Shown here piece after piece: positions 16,887 through 25,181 of a stretch of 64,000 nt of DNA (positions are counted from its first letter, which is position 1; every line of letters begins with the position of its first letter). Source of the stretch: an uncultured Dehalococcoidia bacterium (GTDB lineage Bacteria > Chloroflexota > Dehalococcoidia > Lucifugimonadales > CAJWER01). A model generated the notes under the pieces. That model searched no databases and was not told the origin of the DNA. It saw only the letters and a list, made by a program, of their open reading frames with translations. Where the stretch lies: positions 186,001 to 250,000 of the forward strand of contig OY282442.1 in the NCBI GenBank assembly GCA_958296115.1, written 5' to 3'. Made by a program: the position numbers and the translations under genes.

Positions 16887-17879
16887 TTATTCACCATCCA
16901 CGGCGGCCAGCCGTTCACTGAGTACTGCTTGGAGGTCGGATTCGAGCTCCCGCTTTTCGTCGTCGGTCAATTCCTGGAGCGGCGGACGGACTCGGCCTCC
17001 GGCCATGCCCATGAGTTGGCCCCAGAACTTCACCATGGGCACTGGGAGAGCGCCCTTTTGCTTCTGCATGCTCCTCTGCCACCACTGGTCGGACAATGAC
17101 TTGATGGGCTGGATGCGCTCGGCGTACATCTCGTCGTCTATGTCGCCCCTGGTGGCGCGGTTGATGAAGTCCACGTAGAAGGCCGCGCCCGGCGTATCGA
17201 ACCGCCAGTCGGAGGTGTTGGCGAACATGACCTGCTGTTGGAATCCGAGCTCGCGCCCCCGGAATAGGACCCACTCGTCCGGTGCGCTGATGATTGCGCC
17301 GCCGCCGATGAGCCTGTGTGTCTCGATGGTCAGGTCTCGGTCGAAGCTGGCCTCTTTCACGCCGACTACGTTCGGTATCTGGCAGAGGCTTTGGAGGCCC
17401 GGCGCGCTCATTACGATGCCGAATTGCGGGGAGTTGTAGAACATGACGGCGAGGTTGGTATGGTCGGCGAGTATCCGGATGAAGTCCACGACCTGGCTCT
17501 CGGTCCTGGTTACGAAGTAGGGGGGCGCCGCGATGAGGAGGTCGAAGCCCGCGGCCTCGGCGTGGTCCGCGAGGGCGAGCATGTCCGCGGCGGAAGTGTG
17601 GGTAACGTGAGCGCCGATGGGCCAGTCCCCGGCGGCCTCGTCGGCCACGATGTCGTACACGCGGGCGCGCTCTTCGCGGGTGAGCGCCCAGAACTCGCCC
17701 ATGCCCCAAGTACACCCCGCGCCCGCGGTCCCAAGAGAGCGCACGCGGCGCACGTTGGCGCGCAGACCGGCCTCGTCGAGCCGGTCATCGGGCGTGAAGG
17801 GCGTAACCAGGGTTGACCATTGCCCCCGCAGGGTTTCCGAGGCCCAGTCCTGAGCCTCGGGCTTGGTGTATTCGGCCAT
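16887..17879 (-). CDS. DapA-like class I aldolase (dihydrodipicolinate synthase family)
   Basis: 330-residue TIM-barrel lyase of the DHDPS/N-acetylneuraminate lyase family, which forms a Schiff base with pyruvate or a related 2-oxoacid. The Schiff-base lysine is K175 in VVGVKEAS and the catalytic Tyr is Y148 in MFYNSP. The usual GTTGE phosphate/carboxylate loop is replaced by CTWGMGE, so it is probably not a true DHDPS. AAGGAG lies 8 bp before the ATG at 17879, and a consensus promoter is further upstream. The MfnB-like gene follows without a gap. The true substrate is unknown. Confidence 0.9.
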   Translation of the reverse strand: MAEYTKPEAQDWASETLRGQWSTLVTPFTPDDRLDEAGLRANVRRVRSLGTAGAGCTWGMGEFWALTREERARVYDIVADEAAGDWPIGAHVTHTSAADMLALADHAEAAGFDLLIAAPPYFVTRTESQVVDFIRILADHTNLAVMFYNSPQFGIVMSAPGLQSLCQIPNVVGVKEASFDRDLTIETHRLIGGGAIISAPDEWVLFRGRELGFQQQVMFANTSDWRFDTPGAAFYVDFINRATRGDIDDEMYAERIQPIKSLSDQWWQRSMQKQKGALPVPMVKFWGQLMGMAGGRVRPPLQELTDDEKRELESDLQAVLSERLAAVDGE

Positions 17880-17953
17880 GCAGCCGACTCCTTAGGTGGT
17901 GCGTCTGGGGGCAAGGCGCAACGTGATATGTCGTCACCTGCACATTGAATCAT

Positions 17954-17982
17954 ATCATAATGGCGGCTCCCAAGGGTGTCAA
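17954..17982 (-). promoter_or_regulatory. Sigma-70 promoter for the aldolase/MfnB-like operon
   Basis: On the minus strand: TTGACA (17982-17977), a 17-bp spacer and TATGAT (17959-17954). The match is near consensus, with about 70 bp of leader before the ATG at 17879. Confidence 0.75.
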
Positions 17983-18071
17983 TGTTCATCGGGCGCGGTG
18001 AACCGCGTCCCAACGCGCGGCCAGCAACTCCATGAACCGCTGAAGCGACAATCCCGCCTGGCTGCATTGAC

Positions 18072-18102
18072 TTGACATCCACCAGGCTTTCCCCGTCATT
18101 AT
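18072..18102 (+). promoter_or_regulatory. Possible glnS promoter
   Basis: TTGACA at 18072-18077 and CATTAT at 18097-18102 (19-bp spacer). The -10 is weak and initiation would fall only about 12 bp before the ATG, giving an almost leaderless mRNA. It diverges from the aldolase promoter. Confidence 0.35.
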
Positions 18103-18121
18103 GTAGGGGCGACACCCTAGT

Positions 18122-19816
18122 ATGGCAGGAGCGGCCTTGACCATCACGGACCCAACCCCGCCTTCGGACTTCATTCGAGACGCCGTTGCCGTCGACACTG
18201 CGGCGGGGCGGTTTGGCGGTCGGGTGGCAACGCGGTTTCCGCCGGAGCCGAACGGGTACATGCACATTGGGCACGCGAAGGCGGCCCACCTGAACTTCGG
18301 CATCGCGGCGGAGAACGGCGGGCATTGCAACCTGCGTTTCGACGACACGAACCCGACCAAGGAGGACGTGGAGTACGTGCGGGCGTTTGAGGAGGACCTC
18401 CGCTGGCTGGGGTTCGACTGGGGGGGCGAGGCGCTGTACTCGTCAGACTACTTCGAGACGCTGTACGGATACGCGGCGCGGCTGATAGAGAAGGGGCTGG
18501 CCTACGTGTGCGACCTGAGCCAGGAGCAGGTGCGCGAGTACCGCGGGACGCTGACCGAGCCTGGCAGGGACAGCCCGTACCGCAATCGGACGGTCGCCGA
18601 GAACCTGGACCTGTTCGAGCGGATGCGGGCTGGGGAGTTCGAGGACGGGGCGCGGTCGCTGCGGGCGAAGATAGACATGTCGTCGGGCAACCTGAACATG
18701 CGCGACCCCGTGATCTACCGCATCCTGAACGCCGAACATCACCGCACCGGCGACGCCTGGCGCATCTATCCGACGTATGACTTCGCGCACGGGCAATCGG
18801 ACTCCATCGAGGGGGTAACGCATTCGCTGTGCTCCATCGAGTTCGAGGACCATCGGCCGCTGTACGACTGGCTGCTGGAGGCGTTGGAAATATACGCGCC
18901 GCGGCAGATCGAGTTCGCGCGGCTGAACCTGACGAACACGATGATGAGCAAGCGGATGCTGCTGGAGCTGGTGGAGGAGGGCGTGGTGAGCGGGTGGGAC
19001 GACCCGCGGATGCCGACCATATCGGGGATGCGCCGCCGCGGGTACACGGCGGAGGCGATACGGACGTTCTGCGACCGCATCGGGATAGCTCGGCGGACGA
19101 ACACCGTCGAGATGGCGATGCTGGAGCACTGCCTGCGGGAGGACCTGAATCGGCGGGCTAACCGGGTCATGGGCGTTCTGCGTCCGCTCAAGGTGGTCAT
19201 CGAGAATTACCCGGAGGGCCAGGTCGAGGAGCTGGAGGCGGTGAACAACCCGGAGGACCCGTCGGCGGGAGTGCGGCCCGTGCCGTTCTCGCGGGAGTTG
19301 TACGTGGAGCGGGACGATTTCCGGGAGGATCCGCCGCGCAGGTTCCACCGCCTCGCTCCGGGACGCGAGGTGAGGCTGCGGTACGGGTACTTCATCACGT
19401 GCGTCGGGGTGGTGAAGAACGATGCGGGGGAGGTCGTGGAGCTGCGGTGCAGGTACGACCCGGCGACGCGGGGCGGGCAGGCGCCGGACGGCAGGCGCGT
19501 GCGGGGCACGATTCACTGGGTATCCGCGGATCGCTCGCTGCCGGCGGAGGTTCGGGTGTACGACCACCTGTTCACGGAGGGCGAGGACGGTGAACCGGCG
19601 CTGAATCCGCGCTCGCTGGAAGTCTTGACGGGGTGCCGGGTGGAGCCGAGCCTGGCTGGGGCGACTGCGAGCGAGCGGTTCCAGTTCGAGCGGCTGGGCT
19701 ATTTCTGCCTCGACTCGCGGGACTCCCGGCCGGACGCGCCGGTGTTCAACCAAGCGGTGTCGCTCCGGGACACGTGGGCCAAGATCGAGAAGGCAAACCG
19801 CGCCAGGCGAACCTGA
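18122..19816 (+). CDS. glnS: Glutaminyl-tRNA synthetase
   Basis: 564-residue class I synthetase that charges tRNA-Gln directly. The HIGH motif is H48-IGH in [13 protein letters not shown], and the KMSKS counterpart is MMSKR near residue 277. FDDTNPTKE and the [20 protein letters not shown] segment are typical of GlnRS rather than GluRS. The C-terminal beta-barrel anticodon-binding domains follow from about residue 350. ATG 18122 has no clear Shine-Dalgarno, in line with a short or leaderless transcript. Having glnS implies that tRNA-Gln need not be made by the GatCAB route. Confidence 0.96.
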   Translation: MAGAALTITDPTPPSDFIRDAVAVDTAAGRFGGRVATRFPPEPNGYMHIGHAKAAHLNFGIAAENGGHCNLRFDDTNPTKEDVEYVRAFEEDLRWLGFDWGGEALYSSDYFETLYGYAARLIEKGLAYVCDLSQEQVREYRGTLTEPGRDSPYRNRTVAENLDLFERMRAGEFEDGARSLRAKIDMSSGNLNMRDPVIYRILNAEHHRTGDAWRIYPTYDFAHGQSDSIEGVTHSLCSIEFEDHRPLYDWLLEALEIYAPRQIEFARLNLTNTMMSKRMLLELVEEGVVSGWDDPRMPTISGMRRRGYTAEAIRTFCDRIGIARRTNTVEMAMLEHCLREDLNRRANRVMGVLRPLKVVIENYPEGQVEELEAVNNPEDPSAGVRPVPFSRELYVERDDFREDPPRRFHRLAPGREVRLRYGYFITCVGVVKNDAGEVVELRCRYDPATRGGQAPDGRRVRGTIHWVSADRSLPAEVRVYDHLFTEGEDGEPALNPRSLEVLTGCRVEPSLAGATASERFQFERLGYFCLDSRDSRPDAPVFNQAVSLRDTWAKIEKANRARRT

Positions 19817-19832
19817 CACATCGCATCCACGC

Positions 19833-19867
19833 CATATCCCCTCTCCCTTGGCGGGAGAGGGCTGGGG
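19833..19867 (+). repeat. Dispersed palindromic element, partial copy
   Basis: TATCCCCTCTCCC, TTGGC, GGGAGAGGG: the hairpin core only. It lies in the short space between the convergent glnS and LRR genes and abuts the LRR stop codon at 19868, so it could serve as a shared terminator hairpin. Confidence 0.6.
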
Positions 19868-22291
19868 TCAATCGCTGGGGCAGATGTTCAGGTCCAGGTC
19901 GCGCAGGTCGCTGTGTTCGACGCGGCGCAGGGCTGCTGGTATGCAACCGGTTAGCTGGTTGCCTGCGAGGTACAGCGAATCCAGGTTCACGAGATTGCCG
20001 AGCTCAGGCGGGATCTGTCCTGTCAGCTGGTTGTCATCGAGGGACAGCCCTCGCAGGTTCACGAGATTGCCGAGCTCTGTGGGTATCTGTCCTGTCAACT
20101 GGTTGCCGCCGAGGGACAGCCCTTCCAGGTTCACGAGATTGCCGAGCTCTGTGGGTATCTGTCCTGTCAACTGGTTGTGGACGAGGTTTAGACTCTCCAG
20201 ATTGGCAAGGTTTCCGAGTTCTGGAGGAATCGTGCCTGTTAGCCGGCCTTCCGTAATCCAAAGTTGTAGGAGGTTTGTGAGGTTGCCAAGCTCGGGCGGT
20301 ATCTCGCCTGTCAGCTGGCTTTGCTGAATATAAAAGTCTCTCAAGTTCGTGAGGTTGCCGAGTTCTGGCGGTATCCTGCCCGTCAGCTCGTTGCCTCCGA
20401 GCCACAACTCCTCCAGCCTCGTGAGAGCGCCGAGCTCGGGCGGTATCTCGCCTGTCAGCTGGTTCTCGTTGAGGGACAGCCCCCGCAGATTTGCGAGGCC
20501 GCCGAGCTCCGGCGGTATCCTGCCCGTCAACTGATTGTAGCCAAGATGCAATTGGGTCAGGTTTGCGAGGTCGGCGAGTTCCGTGGGTATCTGGCCCGTC
20601 AGTTGGTTCCAACTGAGCCGCAACACATGTAGGTTGAGGCTGGCGAGCTCCGGCGGTATCTCGCCCGCCAGCTCGTTGTCTGAGAGGTCCAACGAGACCA
20701 GGTTTGCGAGGCTGCCGAGTTCCGGGGGTATCCTGCCGCCCATCAGTCCAGTTTGCCTTAGATATAGCTCCGTCACTCGTTTCGGCGAGCCGCCTATGGT
20801 GACCCCCTGCCACCATTCGATGGGCCTGTCCTCGCTCCAGTCCAGACTCGCGGTTCCTGCGAGCGCCGCCGCGAAGACCGCCGCCGCAACCGCGTCGTCC
20901 TCGTTCCAGTCCAGGCTCGCAGTTCCTGCGAGGGTATCGCCTGCTGCCAGCAGCGTATTGCAGTCGCTGACTAGGCCGGGGTTCTGCTGGGGGTTCTGCA
21001 CGGCGAGGCCGTTGGCGCATGGGCCGGTTGCGCGGATGACGGGAGTGGGAGTGGGCGTCGGTGTACGAGTAGTCGCGGGCGTGGGAGTGGGTGTCGGCGT
21101 ACGAGTAGTCGCGGGAGTGGGAGCGGGCGTCGGCGTACGAGTAGTCGCGGGAGTGGGAGCGGGGCTGGGGCAGAGGTTCAGGCCCAGGTCGCGCAGGTCG
21201 TTGTTTTCGACGCGGCGCAGGGCTGCGGGTATGCAGCCGGTTAGCTGGTTGCCTGCGAGGTGCAGCCCTTGCAGATTCACGAGATTGCCAAGCTCCGTGG
21301 GTATCTCGCCCGTCAGCTCGTTGTCTGATAGGTCCAACACGACCAGGTTGGCGAGGTTGCCGAGTCCCGGGGGTATCCTGCCCTTCAGTCCAGTTCCCCT
21401 TAGCCTTAGCTCCGTCACTCGTTTCGGCGAGCCGCCTATGGCGACCCCCCGCCACCATTCGAAGGGTCTGTCCACGCTCCAGTCCAAGCTCGCGGTTCCT
21501 GCGAGGGCGTCGCGAGCGGCCAGCAGCGTATTGCAGTCGTCGACGAGGCCGGGATTGCCGTTAGGGTCCAGGACTGCTATGCCGTTGGCGCATGGGCCGG
21601 TTGCGCGGATGATGGGCGTTGGTGTCCGCGGCGCGCTGGCGGGGTGGCCTGCCACCAGGATTCTCCACCTGCCGCCGCCCTGGGAGCGTGCGGCGAAGTT
21701 GTAGGCGCGGCCAAAGATGGTTACGTTGCGGGCGTTGAGGAGTCCTGTGGCGGTGTATGACAGGAAACGGCCCTTGCCGTCGCTGCCCACGCTGAACTCG
21801 TCGGACGTGCCGGGGTACGTGCAGGACTGGCCCCGGCCGAGGGTTAGGCCGGCCCGGCATGTGGATTCGTCCGTACCTGTCAAGGGTGTGGGAGTGGGTG
21901 TCGGTGTACGAGCAGTCGGGGGTGTTGGCGTCGGTGTCCGCGGCGCGCTGGCGGGGTGGCCTGCCACCAGGATTCGCCACCTGCCGCCGCCCTGGGAGCG
22001 TGCGGCGAAGTTGTAGGCGCGTCCGTTCGCGGTTACGTTTCGGGCGTTGAGGAGTCCTGTGGCGGTGTATGACAGGAAGCGGCCCTTGCCGTCGCTGCCC
22101 ACGCTGAACTCGTCGGACGTGCCGGGATACGCGCAGGACTCGCCGCGTCCGACTATCAGGTCGGCTCGGCACACCTCGCTGTCCGAGTCGGCGACGACGA
22201 CGCACGCGATGGTTAGGACCACGGCCAGCGCGGCAATCGCCAACCCAATCGTCAGTATCCGGCCGGCGCGCTGGTTGGTCATGTGGCGCAT
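19868..22291 (-). CDS. Large secreted/anchored leucine-rich-repeat protein with Pro-Thr linkers
   Basis: 807 residues. A signal anchor (about 11-34) is followed by two nearly identical ~70-residue Cys-containing modules (from CRADLIVGRGESC and CRAGLTLGRGQSC) separated by Thr-Pro linkers. Two LRR units follow, each led by a CANG...CNTLLAA capping segment like plant LRRNT domains. LRR block 1 (about residues 290-365) is short; block 2 (about 500-800) has a dozen 24-residue plant-type repeats of the form LTGxIPxELGNLxNLxxLxL. The blocks are joined by repeated TTRTPTPTP linkers. The protein is likely on the cell surface with a binding or adhesion role; such eukaryote-like repeats are frequent in host-associated bacteria. 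No enzyme motif is seen. The ATG is about 50 bp past the methyltransferase stop. Confidence 0.88.
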   Translation of the reverse strand: MRHMTNQRAGRILTIGLAIAALAVVLTIACVVVADSDSEVCRADLIVGRGESCAYPGTSDEFSVGSDGKGRFLSYTATGLLNARNVTANGRAYNFAARSQGGGRWRILVAGHPASAPRTPTPTPPTARTPTPTPTPLTGTDESTCRAGLTLGRGQSCTYPGTSDEFSVGSDGKGRFLSYTATGLLNARNVTIFGRAYNFAARSQGGGRWRILVAGHPASAPRTPTPIIRATGPCANGIAVLDPNGNPGLVDDCNTLLAARDALAGTASLDWSVDRPFEWWRGVAIGGSPKRVTELRLRGTGLKGRIPPGLGNLANLVVLDLSDNELTGEIPTELGNLVNLQGLHLAGNQLTGCIPAALRRVENNDLRDLGLNLCPSPAPTPATTRTPTPAPTPATTRTPTPTPTPATTRTPTPTPTPVIRATGPCANGLAVQNPQQNPGLVSDCNTLLAAGDTLAGTASLDWNEDDAVAAAVFAAALAGTASLDWSEDRPIEWWQGVTIGGSPKRVTELYLRQTGLMGGRIPPELGSLANLVSLDLSDNELAGEIPPELASLNLHVLRLSWNQLTGQIPTELADLANLTQLHLGYNQLTGRIPPELGGLANLRGLSLNENQLTGEIPPELGALTRLEELWLGGNELTGRIPPELGNLTNLRDFYIQQSQLTGEIPPELGNLTNLLQLWITEGRLTGTIPPELGNLANLESLNLVHNQLTGQIPTELGNLVNLEGLSLGGNQLTGQIPTELGNLVNLRGLSLDDNQLTGQIPPELGNLVNLDSLYLAGNQLTGCIPAALRRVEHSDLRDLDLNICPSD
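21631..21842 (-). repeat. Intragenic duplication in the LRR gene, module B
   Basis: About 210 bp nearly identical to 21943-22154. It encodes the second Cys module plus the shared GGGRWRILVAGHPASAPRTP end. The high nucleotide identity points to a recent duplication or gene conversion. Confidence 0.8.
21943..22154 (-). repeat. Intragenic duplication in the LRR gene, module A
   Basis: First copy in the reading direction of the gene. It differs from module B mainly in a short patch (TANGR versus TIFGR at protein level). Confidence 0.8.
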
Positions 22292-22340
22292 CGTATCATG
22301 GCTTCCCTGGACCTGGTGAAGCTGTTCTGGTTACGCCCGT

Positions 22341-23129
22341 CTATAACGCTTCGGGGGGCCGAGAGGTTGGGCGGGCTGTCCAGATCATCTCGGGGCTGGC
22401 TTCGTCGAACGGGGCGCGGTCGAAGCTGCCGTAGAGGTCGAGGACTTCGAAGCCCGCGGACGTGAGCAGATGGTGGAGCTCCCACCTGTGGGCGTACCGG
22501 AGCTGGAAGTCGCGGTAGATACGGCTGGACATCGCGCCTGCATCGTCCAGCTCGTCGATCATTATCCTAGCGTAGATTAGCTGGTTGTGGTTGTCGTAGC
22601 TGCTCTGATGCCAAATGACGAAGCGGCGGCCCGTCTTGGGGTCGAATACGTCGCGGAGATGGTACGCTGCGTCTCCGGGCTGCGCGAGCATGTCGAGGTC
22701 GGGGACGAATACGTTGAATATGAGGCGTCCGCCGGGCGCCAGGTGACGTTTCACACAGGCCAAGGCGTTGAGCTGGTCCTCGACGGTGAGCAGGGATAGG
22801 AAGCCGCGGAATGGGATGACTACCAGGGAGAACCGGCGGTTGAGGCAGAAGGCGCGCATGTCGGCTTGCGCGAGGGACAGGCTGTCCGCGGCAGGTGATT
22901 GGGATGCCTTCCGCCTAGCGGTGTCCAGCATACGCGGCGAGGAGTCCAGGCCGACGATTTCCACGCCGGCTTCAGCGATCGGCATGGCGACCCGGCCGGT
23001 GCCGCATCCCAATTCCAGGACAGGCCCCCCGGAGCTTACAGCCTCATCTACGTAGAAGGGCACGTCCGCGGTGACGTAGGAATAGACCGCGTCGTACACG
23101 TCCGCCCAGGCGTCGAAGTCCGTGGACAC
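22341..23129 (-). CDS. Class I SAM-dependent methyltransferase
   Basis: 262 residues with a Rossmann-type AdoMet fold. Motif I is VLELGCGTGRVAMPIAEAG (about residues 37-55), the acidic loop is VGLDSSPRML, post-motif is QADMRAF, and motif IV lies at LVVIPFRGFLSLL. The start is GTG at 23129, 7 bp after the ruvA stop, so it may be the last gene of a yebC-ruvC-ruvA-methyltransferase unit. The substrate (small molecule or protein) cannot be inferred. Confidence 0.88.
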   Translation of the reverse strand: MSTDFDAWADVYDAVYSYVTADVPFYVDEAVSSGGPVLELGCGTGRVAMPIAEAGVEIVGLDSSPRMLDTARRKASQSPAADSLSLAQADMRAFCLNRRFSLVVIPFRGFLSLLTVEDQLNALACVKRHLAPGGRLIFNVFVPDLDMLAQPGDAAYHLRDVFDPKTGRRFVIWHQSSYDNHNQLIYARIMIDELDDAGAMSSRIYRDFQLRYAHRWELHHLLTSAGFEVLDLYGSFDRAPFDEASPEMIWTARPTSRPPEAL

Positions 23130-23136
23130 TGGCGGC

Positions 23137-23709
23137 TCAGCCCGCGGCGGCCTGCAGAGTGATGCGGACGCGCTCTTCCAGCGATTCGGGGGCGTCGTCA
23201 GGCAGACCCGCGGCGGCCGACGCGGCCTCCTGGGTCGAGTATCCCAGCGACGTGAGCGCGTCTATCAGGTCGGCGTGTCCGAGCGCCTGGGGCGCGGGCG
23301 CGGAGCGCCACTCGAGCTTGCCCTTGAGCTCCAGCACGATGCGGTTGGCGGTCTTGGTCCCGACGCCGGAGACGCCCTTGAACGCGGACGTATCGGCCGA
23401 GTCTATGGCGAGCGCCAAAGCGTCCGCCGCGAGCGTGGACAGGATGCCGAGGGCGAGCCGCGGGCCGACGCCGTTGACGCCGATGAGCGCCTCGAAGGCT
23501 GTGCGGGCGTCTTCGGACGGGAAGCCGTATAGGGCGAGGCTGTCTTCCCGCATCTGGAGCGAGGTGAACAGCCGCACGCGCTCTCCCGGCCGCCCGATGG
23601 CGGGAACCGCGGTTTCCGGAACGCTCGCGCGGATGGTAACGCCGCCTACGGACACGTCAGCCCAGTCCGCGCCAGTGGATACGAGAGCGCCCTCGATTGC
23701 CGTTATCAT
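23137..23709 (-). CDS. ruvA: Holliday junction branch migration protein RuvA
   Basis: 190 residues. It binds four-way junctions and loads the RuvB motor. The N-terminal OB-fold (about 1-62) is followed by two helix-hairpin-helix motifs, LIGVNGVGPRLAL and GVSGVGTKTANRIV, and a small C-terminal RuvB-contacting domain (about 145-190, including ALTSLGYSTQEA). It lies 6 bp downstream of ruvC. ruvB is not in the window. Confidence 0.95.
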   Translation of the reverse strand: MITAIEGALVSTGADWADVSVGGVTIRASVPETAVPAIGRPGERVRLFTSLQMREDSLALYGFPSEDARTAFEALIGVNGVGPRLALGILSTLAADALALAIDSADTSAFKGVSGVGTKTANRIVLELKGKLEWRSAPAPQALGHADLIDALTSLGYSTQEAASAAAGLPDDAPESLEERVRITLQAAAG

Positions 23710-23715
23710 CGCCTG

Positions 23716-24207
23716 CTACTCACGAATATCGAGGTTGCCGGACTCGCTCGCGTTGATATGGCATATGGCGATTGCGAGCGCGTCGGCTGCGTCCGTGGAC
23801 GGAATTTCCGGCAGGCCCAGCAGCGCCCTGACCATCTCCTGGACCTGCTCCTTGGAGCTGCCGCCGTAGTCGGTTACGGCCTGCTTGACGGCGCGGGGCG
23901 CGTAGGCGGACACCGGCAACCCGCGCCTGGCCGCGACTATCATGGCCACCGCCTGGGCCTGCCCTATGGCCATGGCGGACTTCACGTTGCGAGACGCGAA
24001 GGGCTGCTCTATGGCGACTTGCGACGGGGCCCATTCCATCACCACGCGGGACAGCTCGTCGAACAGGAAGCCGAGCCTTGCGTGCAGGGGGTCTCGGCGT
24101 TTCGGGCTCACCACCTCCAGGTAGTCCATCCACATGGACGAGCCGTCGGACGAGACTATGCCCACTCCCATCTTGTAGGTGCCGGGGTCGATTCCCAGTA
24201 CGCGCAT
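23716..24207 (-). CDS. ruvC: Holliday junction resolvase RuvC
   Basis: 163 residues, RNase H-like fold. The four catalytic acids are all present: D7 (GIDPGTYKMGVG), E67 (VAIEQPF), D139 and D142 (STDAADALAIAICH), at positions equivalent to the E. coli enzyme. It cleaves junctions after RuvAB migration. It lies between yebC and ruvA, the order seen in many bacteria. Confidence 0.96.
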   Translation of the reverse strand: MRVLGIDPGTYKMGVGIVSSDGSSMWMDYLEVVSPKRRDPLHARLGFLFDELSRVVMEWAPSQVAIEQPFASRNVKSAMAIGQAQAVAMIVAARRGLPVSAYAPRAVKQAVTDYGGSSKEQVQEMVRALLGLPEIPSTDAADALAIAICHINASESGNLDIRE

Positions 24208-24219
24208 GGCATTGGCGGG

Positions 24220-24972
24220 CTATTGGCTGCCGTAGCTTGCGAGGGCTTCGTCCGAGAAGTCGGCGTTCGAGTATATCTTCTGGGTGTCGTCCAGCTCCTC
24301 GAGCTGGTCGAGGAGGTTGAGCGCCTGCTTGGTCGCCTTGTCGTCGAGAGGCACGGTGTTCTTGGGAACCATCGTCAGCTCGGCTGAGCGCACCTCCGCG
24401 CCGCTCTCCGCGAGCGCCCTGCGAAGGTCTTCCAGCGACTCCGGCGAGGAGTAGACGTGCAGGGTGGAGTCTATCGTCTCGAAGTCGTCCGCCCCCGCGT
24501 CTATGGCTGCAAGCGTCAGCTCGTCAGCGTCGCCGGCCGCCTCGACCACGAGCACGCCCTTCTGTTCGAACTGCCACGCGACCGCGCCCGCGGCGGCAAG
24601 GTTGCCGCCCATCTTCGTGAAGGTGGAGCGGACGTCCGAGACGGTCCTGTTCCTATTGTCAGTGAGGGCTTGGAGCAGTATGGCCGCCCCGCCTGGACCG
24701 TAGCCCTCGTAGGTAACCTCCTCCATGCGCGCGCCGTCGGAGTCGGCCCCGGTGGCGCGGTTGATGGCCCGCTCGATGTTGGCGGCGGGCATGTTGTTGT
24801 CCTTGGCGCGCTGGACCGCTAGCCGAAGGCGGAAGTTCGCGTCCGGGTCCGCGCCGCCCTCGCGGGCCGCGACGATGATCTCCTTCGCCAGCTTGGTGAA
24901 GAGCTTGCCGCGGCGGGCGTCGGTAACAGCCTTGCCGTGCTTGATAGTGGACCACTTCGAGTGTCCGGACAT
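24220..24972 (-). CDS. yebC: YebC/PmpR family protein (translation/transcription factor)
   Basis: 250 residues. The start at 24972 gives the invariant N-terminus MSGHSKWSTIKHGKA; the ORF could run 17 codons further upstream, but that leader is not conserved. Other family features are ARRGKLFTKLAKEI, ANIERAINRATG, YEGYGPGG and TDNRNRTVSDVR. Members regulate transcription (PmpR) or relieve ribosome stalling at Pro-rich stretches (YebC type); the latter would suit this genome's Pro-Thr-rich proteins, but that is only inference. It is the first gene of the yebC-ruvC-ruvA unit. Confidence 0.95.
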   Translation of the reverse strand: MSGHSKWSTIKHGKAVTDARRGKLFTKLAKEIIVAAREGGADPDANFRLRLAVQRAKDNNMPAANIERAINRATGADSDGARMEEVTYEGYGPGGAAILLQALTDNRNRTVSDVRSTFTKMGGNLAAAGAVAWQFEQKGVLVVEAAGDADELTLAAIDAGADDFETIDSTLHVYSSPESLEDLRRALAESGAEVRSAELTMVPKNTVPLDDKATKQALNLLDQLEELDDTQKIYSNADFSDEALASYGSQ

Positions 24973-25013
24973 CCATAGGCTCCATAGGTATGCGGGTTGG
25001 AGGAGACACCCCG

Positions 25014-25022
25014 ATTCTAGCA
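25014..25022 (-). promoter_or_regulatory. Extended -10 promoter for yebC-ruvC-ruvA
   Basis: On the minus strand TGC followed by TAGAAT is an extended -10. There is no good -35. It is placed about 40 bp before the yebC ATG. Confidence 0.4.
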
Positions 25023-25066
25023 AAGACGGCGGCCATCGGCTAGTGGAGCGAGAGGATAGCAGTACG

Positions 25067-25096
25067 ACGGGGTAGGCAATCCCGCCTTATCCCCGC
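25067..25096 (+). repeat. Dispersed palindromic element, left-end fragment
   Basis: ACGGGGTAGGCAATCCCGCC followed by TTATCCCCG matches only the left end of the dispersed element; the hairpin core is lost. Confidence 0.55.
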
Positions 25097-25181
25097 CGGT
25101 GTGCTACCATCGGGAGCGCATCCCCTATCGTCAGGCGCCTGCTGCCCCATACGCTCGGCTGACGCGAGGAACAGGCTGGAC

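Noticed and set aside
16887-17879. True dihydrodipicolinate synthase (dapA)
   Set aside because: Schiff-base Lys and Tyr are present, but the GTTGE loop is changed to CTWGMGE and no lysine-pathway gene is nearby; annotated only to family level.
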